DNA of 64,000 bases, taken from Halobacterium zhouii. Its GTDB lineage: Archaea; Halobacteriota; Halobacteria; Halobacteriales; Halobacteriaceae. The stretch spans positions 2,046,001 through 2,110,000 of the forward strand of contig NZ_CP089593.1 in NCBI RefSeq assembly GCF_021249405.1, given 5' to 3'. Positions within the stretch are counted from its first letter, which is position 1, and each line of letters starts with the position of its first letter. The notes under the pieces are model-generated. The model worked only from the letters and a program-made list of their open reading frames with translations, was not told the origin of the DNA and did no database searches. Shown here in pieces: positions 34,406 through 41,576 of the stretch. The translations under genes and the position numbers were made by a program.

Positions 34406-34648
34406 GGGTGCCAATGAATTTGGGCGCTAGAGTGTTTGTATCGAGTGTTCTATGGGGGGCGACACCCTTGGCAGGCTTAGACGGGTGGTTACTCCGTTCT
34501 CAATCAGAGCGTTTCTCTTTGTTCAGAATCTCAGTTTTCTCTATAAGGGTGCCAAGGGTGTCACCCCCGTCTGTTTGTTCGGTTCAGAGCTTCTGCTCCG
34601 CGATTTCGTTGGCACCCTCTAGAATTCTGGGGGTGCCAAGGGTGCCAA
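34406..34648. repeat. iteron cluster, putative replication origin
   Basis: Copies of GGGTGCCAA, or its complement TTGGCACCC, occur at 34406, 34547, 34609 (reverse), 34631 and 34640. A related ACCCTTGGCA (reverse) lies at 34464-34473. At 34631-34648 two copies are fused as GGGTGCCAAGGGTGCCAA. An AT-rich stretch (34650-34686) follows. Clustered iterons plus an AT-rich unwinding region beside a D5-like helicase gene is the standard layout of a replication origin. Confidence 0.65.
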
Positions 34649-34675
34649 TTGACAGTTTTGTTAAATTAGGGGCAG

Positions 34676-34685
34676 TTTTAAATAT
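34676..34685 (+). promoter_or_regulatory. TATA box of RNA-like element 1
   Basis: TTTTAAATAT, centred 27 nt upstream of the first hairpin of element 1 (34707), the standard haloarchaeal TATA-to-start distance. Confidence 0.6.
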
Positions 34686-34706
34686 GACCTCGTCCTATCT
34701 GTCGAT

Positions 34707-34757
34707 ACCCAAGCGATGGGTGCGTTGACTACAGCAACCAGGGGTGGTGCCCTGGTT
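34707..34757 (+). ncRNA. candidate small RNA, element 1 (hairpin-linker-hairpin)
   Basis: Hairpin 1 is ACCC-AAGCGAT-GGGT (34707-34721). The linker contains GTTGACTACAGCA (34724-34736). Hairpin 2 is AACCAGGG-GTGGTG-CCCTGGTT (34736-34757), a perfect 8-bp stem. A TATA box sits 27 nt upstream. The linker is the exact complement of the 13 nt preceding the helicase AUG. No ORF is present. A DNA-level role (Rep binding) is the main alternative. Confidence 0.55.
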
Positions 34758-34781
34758 CTCTACACCGAATAGTCACAACGC

Positions 34782-34790
34782 TTTTATTAA
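34782..34790 (+). promoter_or_regulatory. TATA box of RNA-like element 2
   Basis: TTTTATTAA, centred 27 nt upstream of the first hairpin of element 2 (34813), the same spacing as for element 1. Confidence 0.6.
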
Positions 34791-34812
34791 CTGAGTGCGT
34801 AGATGTTGTTAA

Positions 34813-34860
34813 GGGACGTAGTGTCCCGTGACTACAGCACCCTCCCGGGTGGTGCCGGGA
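34813..34860 (+). ncRNA. candidate small RNA, element 2 (hairpin-linker-hairpin)
   Basis: Hairpin 1 is GGGAC-GTAGT-GTCCC (34813-34827). The linker carries TGACTACAGCA (34829-34839). Hairpin 2 is TCCCGG-GTGGTG-CCGGGA (34843-34860). The stems differ in sequence from element 1, yet both hairpin 2 loops are GTGGTG and both linkers match. That is the covariation expected of a conserved RNA fold. A T-rich stretch follows at 34864-34872. Confidence 0.55.
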
Positions 34861-35136
34861 CACTCCTTTCATTCTCAAACTGACCAGCGCCGGCTCTGTC
34901 GCCCCATATATTTCACTACTAACGCCGCCGAACTTAATGCGTGCTGCGCCCTACGTTGCAGTGTCCTCGAAGAGGGGACGGTGGCGACCTCACGCATGTA
35001 TTAGCAATCGACCTTTCGTCGATGAGTCAGGTTTGTTCGGTCTGAGGGATTCCAGTCCCTCATTCTCTCTTGCGTTTTGCGCTTCTGTGCGGAATTGGTT
35101 AACGTTTGCATGCTTGATAACGAGTAGTAGAGGAGC

Positions 35137-35207
35137 TAACGCGGTGGTTGGTGGTGCCCCAGCTCTTGTGGTTCGGCTCTCCAGGGGGTTCGAGTCCTCC
35201 GGCGTTG
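35137..35207 (+). other. tRNA-like element with a good T-arm, doubtful elsewhere
   Basis: A 71-nt stretch whose 3' half has a tRNA T-arm (GGGGG-TTCGAGT-CCTCC, 35184-35200) followed by GGCGTTG. This pairs over six positions with TAACGC at the 5' end at tRNA-like spacing. No canonical D-arm or anticodon stem could be drawn, so this is not called a tRNA. The rest of 34873-35260 has short hairpins but no gene. Confidence 0.3.
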
Positions 35208-35260
35208 TTGTCGGGAGGGGAGAGGGTTTAACCTAGTCTGACTGCTATTTCTAATCAACT

Positions 35261-35413
35261 ATGTCAAGTAACAAATCGCGGAATCCGGTTCGATGCAGCG
35301 ACTGTGGCAGTGTGGCCGACGGACGCGAAATCATCCTTGATTGGGAGCTGGGCAGAGCAATCGACCCGTGGGTATGTCACGGGTGTCGCGACGGGGACGC
35401 GAGGGGATCGTGA
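35261..35413 (+). CDS. small zinc-ribbon protein
   Basis: A 50-residue protein (MSSNKSRNPVRCSDCG...) with two CxxC pairs, CSDCG at residue 12 and CHGCR at residue 39, a plausible one-zinc ribbon. GTTTAACC about 30 nt upstream may be its TATA box. The stop overlaps the GTG of the next gene. Such short ribbons are common in haloarchaeal viruses; function unknown. Confidence 0.6.
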   Translation: MSSNKSRNPVRCSDCGSVADGREIILDWELGRAIDPWVCHGCRDGDARGS

Positions 35414-35562
35414 CGGACTACGACTGCCCGGCATGTGGTGCCGAATTGGAACGTGTCGAGACAGAGAACACGACGACGGTTCGGTGCCCGGAATGCCCCG
35501 ACTCGACGCTCCGGAACGTGCTTGTGGACGTGGCGACGTCGATTCTCTCTGTCGGTCGTTAG
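35410..35562 (+). CDS. small zinc-ribbon protein
   Basis: A 50-residue protein starting at GTG 35410 (MTDYDCPACGAELERVE), with CPACG at residue 6 and CPECPDS at residue 28, again a CxxC...CxxC zinc ribbon. Its C-terminus is hydrophobic (VLVDVATSILSVG). It is coupled to the preceding gene by a four-base overlap. The spacer 35563-35703 contains the restriction-modification promoter (TTTTAGTT near 35669). Confidence 0.6.
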   Translation: MTDYDCPACGAELERVETENTTTVRCPECPDSTLRNVLVDVATSILSVGR

Positions 35563-35703
35563 GAAAGTGCTAACAAAGTTAGGTGATGCTTAACTTCGTA
35601 CCTTGAATGCGGTGGGGGTGTTCGAATTTACTACAAGGCGGGCAGGTTACCAGGAAATAGTGCAAACTTTTAGTTGGTGTGTGAGAGGGGTAGTTAACAT
35701 CTA

Positions 35704-37536
35704 ATGGGAGTTCAAAGTGACCTGACCGGGGATGCGCAAATCCCCGAGGACAAAATCTTCTGCAAGGTAACCGATAGTCTCAGAAGTGATAACGAGCACG
35801 AGCGGAACCGACGTCGTCTTTCCGAAGAACTCCACGGCGAGTACGGGTACACGTACGACCAGATGGACATCGAGTACACGGTCAAAGCAGGATCCGAAAG
35901 CCGTGACGTTGACTTAGTTGTCTTCGACCAAGAAGGCACACGCCGGCAGGAGGACATTCGCGTTGTCGCTGAAATCGAACCGGAAGAAACCGCACCCGAT
36001 GACCCCGACCACGGTGTCGGGCAAGCGAAGTCGTACATGCGTCTCGCTCCTGCTGAATTCGGGATTTGGTACAACGGTGAGGAGCACTTCTACTTCCACC
36101 AAGCGGACGGGAAAATCACGGAGGTGAAAGACGTCCCGCCGCACGGTGCTACGCTCGAAGACATCGAGGAGCGTGACTTCGACCAGCTCACGCCAGCGGT
36201 TGAACTGAAAACCGAGTTCAAGCGCTGCCACAACTACATCGCGTCAAACCAGGGCCTGTCGAAAACTGACGCGTTCCACGAGCTTCTTAAAATCATCTTC
36301 TGCAAAGCTCACGACGAGCGTCACTCCTCACGAGTCCGGTTCTACGTCACCGACGACGAGCGTCGGAGCAACCCTGACGCGTGTAAGCGGCGTATCTCGT
36401 CGCTCTTCCAGGAGGTAAAGGATGAACATCCCGATATTTTCGGTGACGAAGCCCAGATAAACTTCGAACCGGACGTGCTTGCGTTCGTTGTTGCAGAGCT
36501 CGAACCGTACCTGCTACTCGACACGGATTCTGACATCAAGGGCGAGGCGTACGAAACCATCGTCGGGTCGAATCTCCGAGGTGATCGTGGTGAGTTCTTC
36601 ACGCCGCGAAACGTGTGTCAGGCAGGCGTGCAGATGGCGTTCCACATGAAACCGGAGCGTGACTGGGCGAGCTTGGATGTTATCGACCCAGCGTGTGGGA
36701 CGGGCGGGTTCCTCATCTCGGTTATCGAGTACATGAAGCGGCAGTTCATCGAGCAGCAGGAGAAGAAATGGAACGACCCGGAGAAGGCGCGGCGTCGCGC
36801 GATGGACTTGCTTCAGACGTACTGCGAAAATCACGTGTATGGGATGGATTTGAACCCGCAGCTGGTGCGTGCTGCGCAAATGAACGAGGTGATGCACGGG
36901 AACGGGCATCGCAACCCATTCCCGGCAAACAGTCTCGTGTACCCCGACAGTTGGGAGGACGACAACGTGGAGTTGGGGATGTTCGACTTGCTGTTCACGA
37001 ACCCGCCGTTCGGGAGTAACATGAGTGTCGATGAAAAGGACGTACTGCGGCAGTACGACCTCGCTCACCGGTGGGATGGCACGACGAAGAAGTCGGAGTA
37101 CCGGAAGTCGGTGCCACCGCAGCAATTGTTCATCGAGCGGAGTGTGCAGTTGCTGAAGCCAGGCGGTGTTGCGGCTATCGTTACCCCGGACAGTATATTG
37201 ACGAACCCGAGTGAGAAGTTCATTCGTCACTGGTTGCTGAAGCACACGAAGGTTGTCGCATCGATTGGCCTGCCGCGAGAAACGTTCCTGCCGTACACGC
37301 CAACGAAAACGCATCTGATGCTGGTGGAGAAGCGTGACTCGCCGATAGATAATCCGTCGCTTAGCGGGCATGAGGCGTTTATGGCGTCTGCTGAGAAAAT
37401 CGGGACGGACAAGCGTGGTGAACCGATTCACCTTCGTACGCCGGAAGGCGATAAGATTGTAGATGGTGGTGGTGACCCGATCGTTGATGACGACTTGCCG
37501 TCTGTCGTGCAAGCGTTCAAGGGGTGGTACAAGTGA
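35704..37536 (+). CDS. restriction-methylation subunit: HsdR_N-like nuclease fused to N6-adenine methyltransferase
   Basis: A 610-residue protein. Residues about 20-150 resemble the HsdR N-terminal PD-(D/E)XK nuclease domain: an Asp in SRDVDLVVF near 70, then IRVVAEIEPEE near 90. There the usual E-x-K reads E-x-E, so catalysis is uncertain. Residues 270-600 are an N6-adenine methylase of the HsdM type, with motif I VIDPACGTGGFLIS near 328 and motif IV LLFTNPPFGSNMS near 432. A specificity-like gene follows with a four-base overlap, and no SF2 translocase is encoded. That layout (nuclease-methylase plus separate specificity subunit) is BcgI-like, Type IIB/IIG, rather than Type I. It may protect the provirus or exclude rivals. 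Confidence 0.8.
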   Translation: MGVQSDLTGDAQIPEDKIFCKVTDSLRSDNEHERNRRRLSEELHGEYGYTYDQMDIEYTVKAGSESRDVDLVVFDQEGTRRQEDIRVVAEIEPEETAPDDPDHGVGQAKSYMRLAPAEFGIWYNGEEHFYFHQADGKITEVKDVPPHGATLEDIEERDFDQLTPAVELKTEFKRCHNYIASNQGLSKTDAFHELLKIIFCKAHDERHSSRVRFYVTDDERRSNPDACKRRISSLFQEVKDEHPDIFGDEAQINFEPDVLAFVVAELEPYLLLDTDSDIKGEAYETIVGSNLRGDRGEFFTPRNVCQAGVQMAFHMKPERDWASLDVIDPACGTGGFLISVIEYMKRQFIEQQEKKWNDPEKARRRAMDLLQTYCENHVYGMDLNPQLVRAAQMNEVMHGNGHRNPFPANSLVYPDSWEDDNVELGMFDLLFTNPPFGSNMSVDEKDVLRQYDLAHRWDGTTKKSEYRKSVPPQQLFIERSVQLLKPGGVAAIVTPDSILTNPSEKFIRHWLLKHTKVVASIGLPRETFLPYTPTKTHLMLVEKRDSPIDNPSLSGHEAFMASAEKIGTDKRGEPIHLRTPEGDKIVDGGGDPIVDDDLPSVVQAFKGWYK

Positions 37537-38306
37537 CTGTGTTTGATCCTGCTGAAGAGCTCTTGGAGAAGGATGTTGACGTGGCCGAAACGCCTGCGCG
37601 TGACTTAGAGCACACGATGGGTGCGTCTGCGTACACGGGCGACTACGGTCACGCGATGGACATCGTCGAGGAAACCGAGTATGAGGTTGTTGAGCTTCAG
37701 GACTTGTGCGAGCGCGTGTTCCGCAAGTCTCGATTCACCCGCGTGTACGTCGATAATCCCGAGTACGGGCATCCGTACATCGCGCCGACCGAGGTTGGGT
37801 CGCTGAAGCCGTGGTACCGGCAAATCAACAACACGTCCAAGGCGTACGTTTCGAAGAAACAGCACGATATCAACGAGTACAACGTTGAGGAGGACTGGAT
37901 TCTCATCACGTGCTCCGGGAGTGTGAACGTCGGGAGCGTGTTCATGGCCACGGACTTCCTCTCAGACTACTTCCTCACCCACGACATGATTCGGGTCGTG
38001 CCGGAGGAGGACACGCTTGAGGGGTATCTGTACGCGTATCTCGACTCCTGGGTTGGGCGCGTCATTATGCTGCACAACGAGTTTGGTATCGGCATCGACC
38101 ATATTGAGCCGGAGCAGATTGAGGATATGCCGGTGGTGTTGCCGCCGGAGGACGTTCGTCGAGAGATTCATGAGAACGTCAAGGAGGCGTATGCTGCGCG
38201 AGAGGAGTTCTTACAGAAGAACAAGCGGACGGTAGAGGAGACGGGCGATGTCTTAGAGGCGCTTGGCAATAATGAGGACGTGAAACCGGACGACTTCGAG
38301 CTGTAG
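37533..38306 (+). CDS. DNA specificity subunit (single target-recognition domain, HsdS-like)
   Basis: A 257-residue protein from the GTG at 37533, overlapping the methylase stop (GTGA). It has one target-recognition-domain half (YGHPYIAPTEVGSLKPWYR, NVEEDWILITCSGSVNVGSVFMA, FLTHDMIRVVPEEDTLEGYLYAYLDS) and a C-terminal helix (EDVRREIHENVKEAYAAREEFLQKNK). Type I HsdS has two such halves; BcgI-type B subunits also differ from full HsdS. With one TRD the complex may bind as a dimer on a palindromic or bipartite site. It should direct both methylation and any cleavage by the partner. Confidence 0.8.
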   Translation: MTVFDPAEELLEKDVDVAETPARDLEHTMGASAYTGDYGHAMDIVEETEYEVVELQDLCERVFRKSRFTRVYVDNPEYGHPYIAPTEVGSLKPWYRQINNTSKAYVSKKQHDINEYNVEEDWILITCSGSVNVGSVFMATDFLSDYFLTHDMIRVVPEEDTLEGYLYAYLDSWVGRVIMLHNEFGIGIDHIEPEQIEDMPVVLPPEDVRREIHENVKEAYAAREEFLQKNKRTVEETGDVLEALGNNEDVKPDDFEL

Positions 38307-38320
38307 CGGGCTCCTCCTAT

Positions 38321-38584
38321 TCAGGTTTCGTTCCGTAGTTCTTGGATTTCGTTGCGGAGTTGGAGTAGCATCGGTTCTGGGCCGCAGGCTGCGCGTCGTG
38401 CTTCGTCTGCGAGTTCGCGTTCGTTCTCGTCGAGTGTTTCGAGATCCTTTTCCAAGTTGGTGATTCGTTTGCGGACGCGTGTGCGGATTTTCTGCTGGTA
38501 GGCTTCGACGTTTTTGATGTCGTCGGTGTCTGTGCCTTCGAGGACTTCTCGTTCGCGTTCTGTTAGGAGGGCGCGTTGTTGCAT
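38321..38584 (-). CDS. small coiled-coil protein with TEREREVL motif
   Basis: An 87-residue, highly charged helical protein starting MQQRALLTEREREVLEG at 38584. The segment TEREREVLEGTDTDDIKNVEAYQQKIRTRVRKRI, spanning residues about 7-40, is common in haloarchaeal regulators, where it forms an HTH-like tip before a coiled coil (ITNLEKDLETLDENERELADE). It is convergent with the restriction-modification operon (14 nt). A role as a small DNA-binding regulator is plausible. A longer start is rejected because it enters the neighbouring promoter. Confidence 0.6.
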   Translation of the reverse strand: MQQRALLTEREREVLEGTDTDDIKNVEAYQQKIRTRVRKRITNLEKDLETLDENERELADEARRAACGPEPMLLQLRNEIQELRNET

Positions 38585-38655
38585 GGTTGGGTGTTGGGTG
38601 GGGCTAGCATTAAAAGCCACGTCGAGTTTAGTCAGTGCTTCCAACATTCGCCAAA

Positions 38656-38665
38656 GCCTTTTATT
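38656..38665 (+). promoter_or_regulatory. TATA box of the rightward small-gene operon
   Basis: CCTTTTATTT, about 30 nt upstream of the likely start region and 34 nt before the ATG at 38695. It begins the run of genes 38695-41442. Confidence 0.5.
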
Positions 38666-38694
38666 TCACTAACCCATCATTTGAAATGTAGACA

Positions 38695-39135
38695 ATGACA
38701 GACCAACAATCAACTCGCTACACAGAAGAACAGCTGGCAGAAGCGTACAAGAACCTCTCCGAAGACAAGCGCGAAACCATCAAAACCGAGTCCTACAACC
38801 GCGCACACGACAAATTCGACAACTCAGACGCGCTCCGAGAAGCGCACCACACCGACGAAAACGAATTCCGCTGGGTTGGCCTGGAAATCGAAGTCACACA
38901 CGCCGTCGATGTCAACCAAGATTGGGGTTTCACTCTGATTAGCGGTGTTAACGCCCAAACACAGCCAGAAACGCACGACGTCGCCTATCGATTCCTGCGT
39001 GTCTGGCTCGCCGAACTGAAGACGGAACTTCGCGGGCACCTCGACGAAGAAGTTGAGGGACTGAACGCGCTCGTAGAATTGGCTGAACTCGCCAATAGTG
39101 TCGAAGTTGTTCCAAAGGAGGAGGATGGCGAATGA
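38695..39135 (+). CDS. hypothetical provirus protein
   Basis: A 146-residue soluble protein (MTDQQSTRYTEEQLAEAYKN). The charged N-terminal helices are followed by FRWVGLEIEVTHAVDVNQDWGFTL and a C-terminal helix (AYRFLRVWLAELKTELRGHLD). No cysteine motif, TM or nucleotide-binding site. It is first in a run of overlapping genes; its stop overlaps the next ATG. Not recognised. Confidence 0.6.
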   Translation: MTDQQSTRYTEEQLAEAYKNLSEDKRETIKTESYNRAHDKFDNSDALREAHHTDENEFRWVGLEIEVTHAVDVNQDWGFTLISGVNAQTQPETHDVAYRFLRVWLAELKTELRGHLDEEVEGLNALVELAELANSVEVVPKEEDGE

Positions 39136-39626
39136 CGCGCGACTGGGACTCACTCATCCCACTCCTCGACACGTGGACTCTCGACACCAAGACCGACGAC
39201 AAGCGTGTGTACGAGCACTCAGAGCGCGTAGCGCGGATTGTGCTGGAGATGAACGGCGACCTGGTGACGCGCGCAAGCCTCCAAGGTCGCGGTGGCGGGG
39301 AGTGGACGCAGAACGCTCGCGTCCCCGACCGTGACTGGGCCAACGCAGACCAAGACGACCACAAGAACGAGCTTGTCTGCCACCTGGAACAGTCGTTCGG
39401 TCGGAACCTCGACAGTTACCCGCTCAGAGAGTCTGAAACGTCCGAGAACGACGATGCAGGTGTAGACGTTGTTGAAGAAGACGATGCAGTGGTCGTGGAC
39501 AACACTGAATCGACGCAGGCGACGCTCGACGAACTCCTCGAATCCTCAGACATCATCGATGCGGAAGACGACTCAGAATTCGTGGTGGATGAGAGCAACT
39601 CGGACGTGCTCGTCCGAACGCGATAG
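39132..39626 (+). CDS. hypothetical acidic provirus protein
   Basis: A 164-residue protein. The first 95 residues look folded (WDSLIPLLDTWTLDTKTDDK, RVARIVLEMNGDLVTRASL). The last 65 are almost wholly Asp/Glu/Val/Ser and probably disordered. Overlaps the previous gene by four bases. Its stop codon is followed at once by the tRNA-like hairpin at 39627. No family recognised. Confidence 0.55.
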   Translation: MTRDWDSLIPLLDTWTLDTKTDDKRVYEHSERVARIVLEMNGDLVTRASLQGRGGGEWTQNARVPDRDWANADQDDHKNELVCHLEQSFGRNLDSYPLRESETSENDDAGVDVVEEDDAVVVDNTESTQATLDELLESSDIIDAEDDSEFVVDESNSDVLVRTR

Positions 39627-39670
39627 CCCTCCTGGCGGTTCACGTGGGGTTCGATTCCCCTCAGGGCACT
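39627..39670 (+). other. tRNA-like minihelix (acceptor stem plus T-arm)
   Basis: GCCCT (39627-39631) pairs with AGGGC ahead of a terminal A, and between them is a T-arm with stem GGGG, loop TTCGATT and stem CCCC. The D and anticodon arms are absent; only about 15 nt separate the 5' strand from the T-arm. It looks like a truncated tRNA in the spacer between two operon genes, a shape that RNase P or tRNase Z might cut. Confidence 0.45.
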
Positions 39671-39710
39671 CCGACGAAGCGTGTCCCCGCTTCGTCACCC
39701 CCTCCAAAAG

Positions 39711-39926
39711 ATGACTCGAACAAAAACCAAAAACGTCGAAGAGGAACTGACAGTACCGCCCGACGCAGAAGCGAATATCAAACGAATCCGCGCAAACGCG
39801 TTCTGCTCAAAATGCGGTACCTACGAACCCGCATGCGGACTGACTGAAGCAACTGGCGACGGTCGCTGGCAGTGCGTAGACTGCGACCAAACCGACTTCT
39901 CCGTCTTCGGTGGTGAAGGCCAATGA
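39711..39926 (+). CDS. small zinc-finger protein
   Basis: A 71-residue protein from the ATG at 39711 (MTRTKTKNVEEELTVPPDAE). CSKCGTYEPACG and WQCVDCDQTDF supply two CxxC pairs for one zinc. Start preferred over an upstream in-frame codon that would run through the tRNA-like hairpin. Its stop overlaps the next ATG. Unknown role. Confidence 0.6.
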   Translation: MTRTKTKNVEEELTVPPDAEANIKRIRANAFCSKCGTYEPACGLTEATGDGRWQCVDCDQTDFSVFGGEGQ

Positions 39927-40270
39927 CGATGGTCTCCGTCGAGACCTACGGCGACATCAACTCACGTTCCGAAATCTCGGGGCGTGGCGCCGATGTGATT
40001 GCGGAGCTGCTGTCTGAAGGCGTCGAGACCGTCGTGTACGTTCCCGGTTGGATGGTCGATGACTACGCTCTCGACCCCGTCGCCGGTGGAAAAACCCTCT
40101 ACGTGGCGTCAGTTACCGACTATAGCGACGCTGCTTGGATGCTCTCGCAGCCAGACGGTAGTACTGAATTCGTGGCGAAGAGCCAAGCCGTGGTGTTCCA
40201 GCGCGCGTCCGATTCGATTCAGAGCCCGCAGCAGGGCCTTGACCAATTCGAGCGGGGTGAGTCCCGATGA
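39923..40270 (+). CDS. hypothetical provirus protein
   Basis: A 115-residue alpha/beta protein (MTMVSVETYGDINSRSEISG). The core ADVIAELLSEGVETVVYVPG is followed by GGKTLYVASVTDYSDAAWML, with no catalytic motif I can name. Four-base overlaps at both ends place it firmly in the operon. Confidence 0.55.
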   Translation: MTMVSVETYGDINSRSEISGRGADVIAELLSEGVETVVYVPGWMVDDYALDPVAGGKTLYVASVTDYSDAAWMLSQPDGSTEFVAKSQAVVFQRASDSIQSPQQGLDQFERGESR

Positions 40271-40554
40271 CGTTCGTCGAGGAGCGGTCTGTGGAGCTCG
40301 ACACCCCGGATGTAGAGTGCCGGTCGTGGCATTCTGACGGTCGATATCACGTCTCCCAGGGTGGTCGCATCGTCACGTTCCGACCCCAGGGTGGATGCGT
40401 GCGTGTTGTTGGTGACACCGGACAAGACGGCGTCGTCACTCCCGATGGGATCCCGGACGAGGTGCGTAACCACGTGCTATCCATCGGCTGGCGAATTCAC
40501 GGCGCCGAAGTCGCCGATGGTGGCTTCACGCTCCTCTCAGGTGATGTGCGATGA
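40267..40554 (+). CDS. hypothetical provirus protein
   Basis: A 95-residue, beta-rich protein (MTFVEERSVELDTPDVECRS) with two cysteines that are not in a CxxC pair. Coupled by ATGA overlaps to both neighbours. No recognised domain. Confidence 0.55.
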   Translation: MTFVEERSVELDTPDVECRSWHSDGRYHVSQGGRIVTFRPQGGCVRVVGDTGQDGVVTPDGIPDEVRNHVLSIGWRIHGAEVADGGFTLLSGDVR

Positions 40555-40874
40555 GTAGTGCCTCGATTCCCCGCAGCGTGCGAATGGAGGCGGCACAAGC
40601 AGACCCAGACACCGTATTCACGCCCGGTCAGAAGAAAGCGGTCAGGCAAGCAATCAACTACTGCTCGGTCGTTGACCCGTCGATTGCCGACCTGTCTCGA
40701 CTCCAAGCACGCGTTGAGGGCGGCTACGTGTTGACGAAGAAAGACCGACGTCGGCTCCAAAACGTGCTGAACAAGTTTGGTGCGCAAAACTTGACTCGGA
40801 GCGAGCGCCGCATCAACTCCTGGGCCAAGAGCGCGCTCTGGGACGCTCATCGCCCGCGAGGTGATTCACGGTGA
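40551..40874 (+). CDS. small basic protein, possibly nucleic-acid binding
   Basis: A 107-residue protein (MSSASIPRSVRMEAAQADPD). It has basic helices FTPGQKKAVRQAINYCSVVD, LTKKDRRRLQNVLNKFGAQN and RSERRINSWAKSALWDAHRPR. The net positive charge is unusual for a haloarchaeon and hints at nucleic-acid binding. Overlaps neighbours at both ends. Confidence 0.55.
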   Translation: MSSASIPRSVRMEAAQADPDTVFTPGQKKAVRQAINYCSVVDPSIADLSRLQARVEGGYVLTKKDRRRLQNVLNKFGAQNLTRSERRINSWAKSALWDAHRPRGDSR

Positions 40875-41173
40875 GTACCTCGAATCAAACGTCTCGTCTG
40901 AAGGAACTCGTGATGTGGCAAACGTACAGCACGCTGCGTCGCGTTCTGTTCGCGCCGCTCATCACGCTCGTGTTCTTCGAGAGTCTCGCACAGGTGCCCG
41001 AAATAGCGCTCACGCTCGCGCTCGGCGTCTTCTCACTCCCGCTCTTCCTCGCGGGCGTCGTCACGCTCGACCCGCTCATTCTGTACGTCGTCGCGCTTGT
41101 GTGGACGAGTGATTTGGTGTATCTCGCGTACTTCAACCACGGGCTTTCTCTCGGTGGTGATTCGCCTTGTTGA
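40871..41173 (+). CDS. small multi-TM membrane protein
   Basis: A 100-residue protein from the GTG at 40871 with three hydrophobic helices (LFAPLITLVFFESLA, IALTLALGVFSLPLFLAGVV, LILYVVALVWTSDLVYLAYF). It ends over the start of the next gene. Function unknown; it could be a holin-like or envelope-modifying protein, but nothing proves that. Confidence 0.55.
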   Translation: MSTSNQTSRLKELVMWQTYSTLRRVLFAPLITLVFFESLAQVPEIALTLALGVFSLPLFLAGVVTLDPLILYVVALVWTSDLVYLAYFNHGLSLGGDSPC

Positions 41174-41442
41174 CGCGCGAGCAACTGTTCACAGTCGCCG
41201 CACTGGTGCTTCTCGCTACCGTCTTCATCGGTGGCGTCACGTGGGCTATCGCTGCCGGAGACACCTACGAAACCCCCGCAGAACGCACGCCTGAGCCTGA
41301 GTGTGAGAACCCGGGCGTCGCTATCGAGCCCGACGAAGACGGTACTGGGATCGTGGCCGGTCGGGAATGTAACACATCGAACGACGACTCTGACGAGACG
41401 CCTGCTCCCGTCCCCTACGGGGAACCAGGGACGCGCGTCTAA
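41167..41442 (+). CDS. small N-terminally anchored protein
   Basis: A 91-residue product with one N-terminal membrane helix (FTVAALVLLATVFIGGVTWAIAA) and an acidic, Pro/Thr-rich external tail with two cysteines. The start is probably a TTG at 41167 or 41170, overlapping the previous stop; no ATG or GTG fits. The non-standard start lowers certainty. Last gene of this run. Confidence 0.45.
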   Translation: MLTREQLFTVAALVLLATVFIGGVTWAIAAGDTYETPAERTPEPECENPGVAIEPDEDGTGIVAGRECNTSNDDSDETPAPVPYGEPGTRV

Positions 41443-41535
41443 CTCGGTGCGGAGTGAACCAACGAGCATTGCCAGACCGGTGTAAACCGACTTTTGGAAG
41501 TTACGAGCACCAAGAACGTGTGCATCAGCTACCAC

Positions 41536-41545
41536 TTTTAAATAG
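41536..41545 (+). promoter_or_regulatory. TATA box of the peptidase-like cassette
   Basis: ACTTTTAAAT, about 37 nt upstream of the GTG at 41577 and after the end of the preceding operon, so the cassette has its own promoter. Confidence 0.6.
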
Positions 41546-41576
41546 TACCAACCAAACACGTAGTCAGGGCCGAAGA

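Noticed and set aside
35137..35207. Possible complete tRNA gene.
   Set aside because: T-arm and six acceptor pairs are good, but no D-arm with conserved A/G residues and no five-base-pair anticodon stem can be drawn; kept only as a tRNA-like element.
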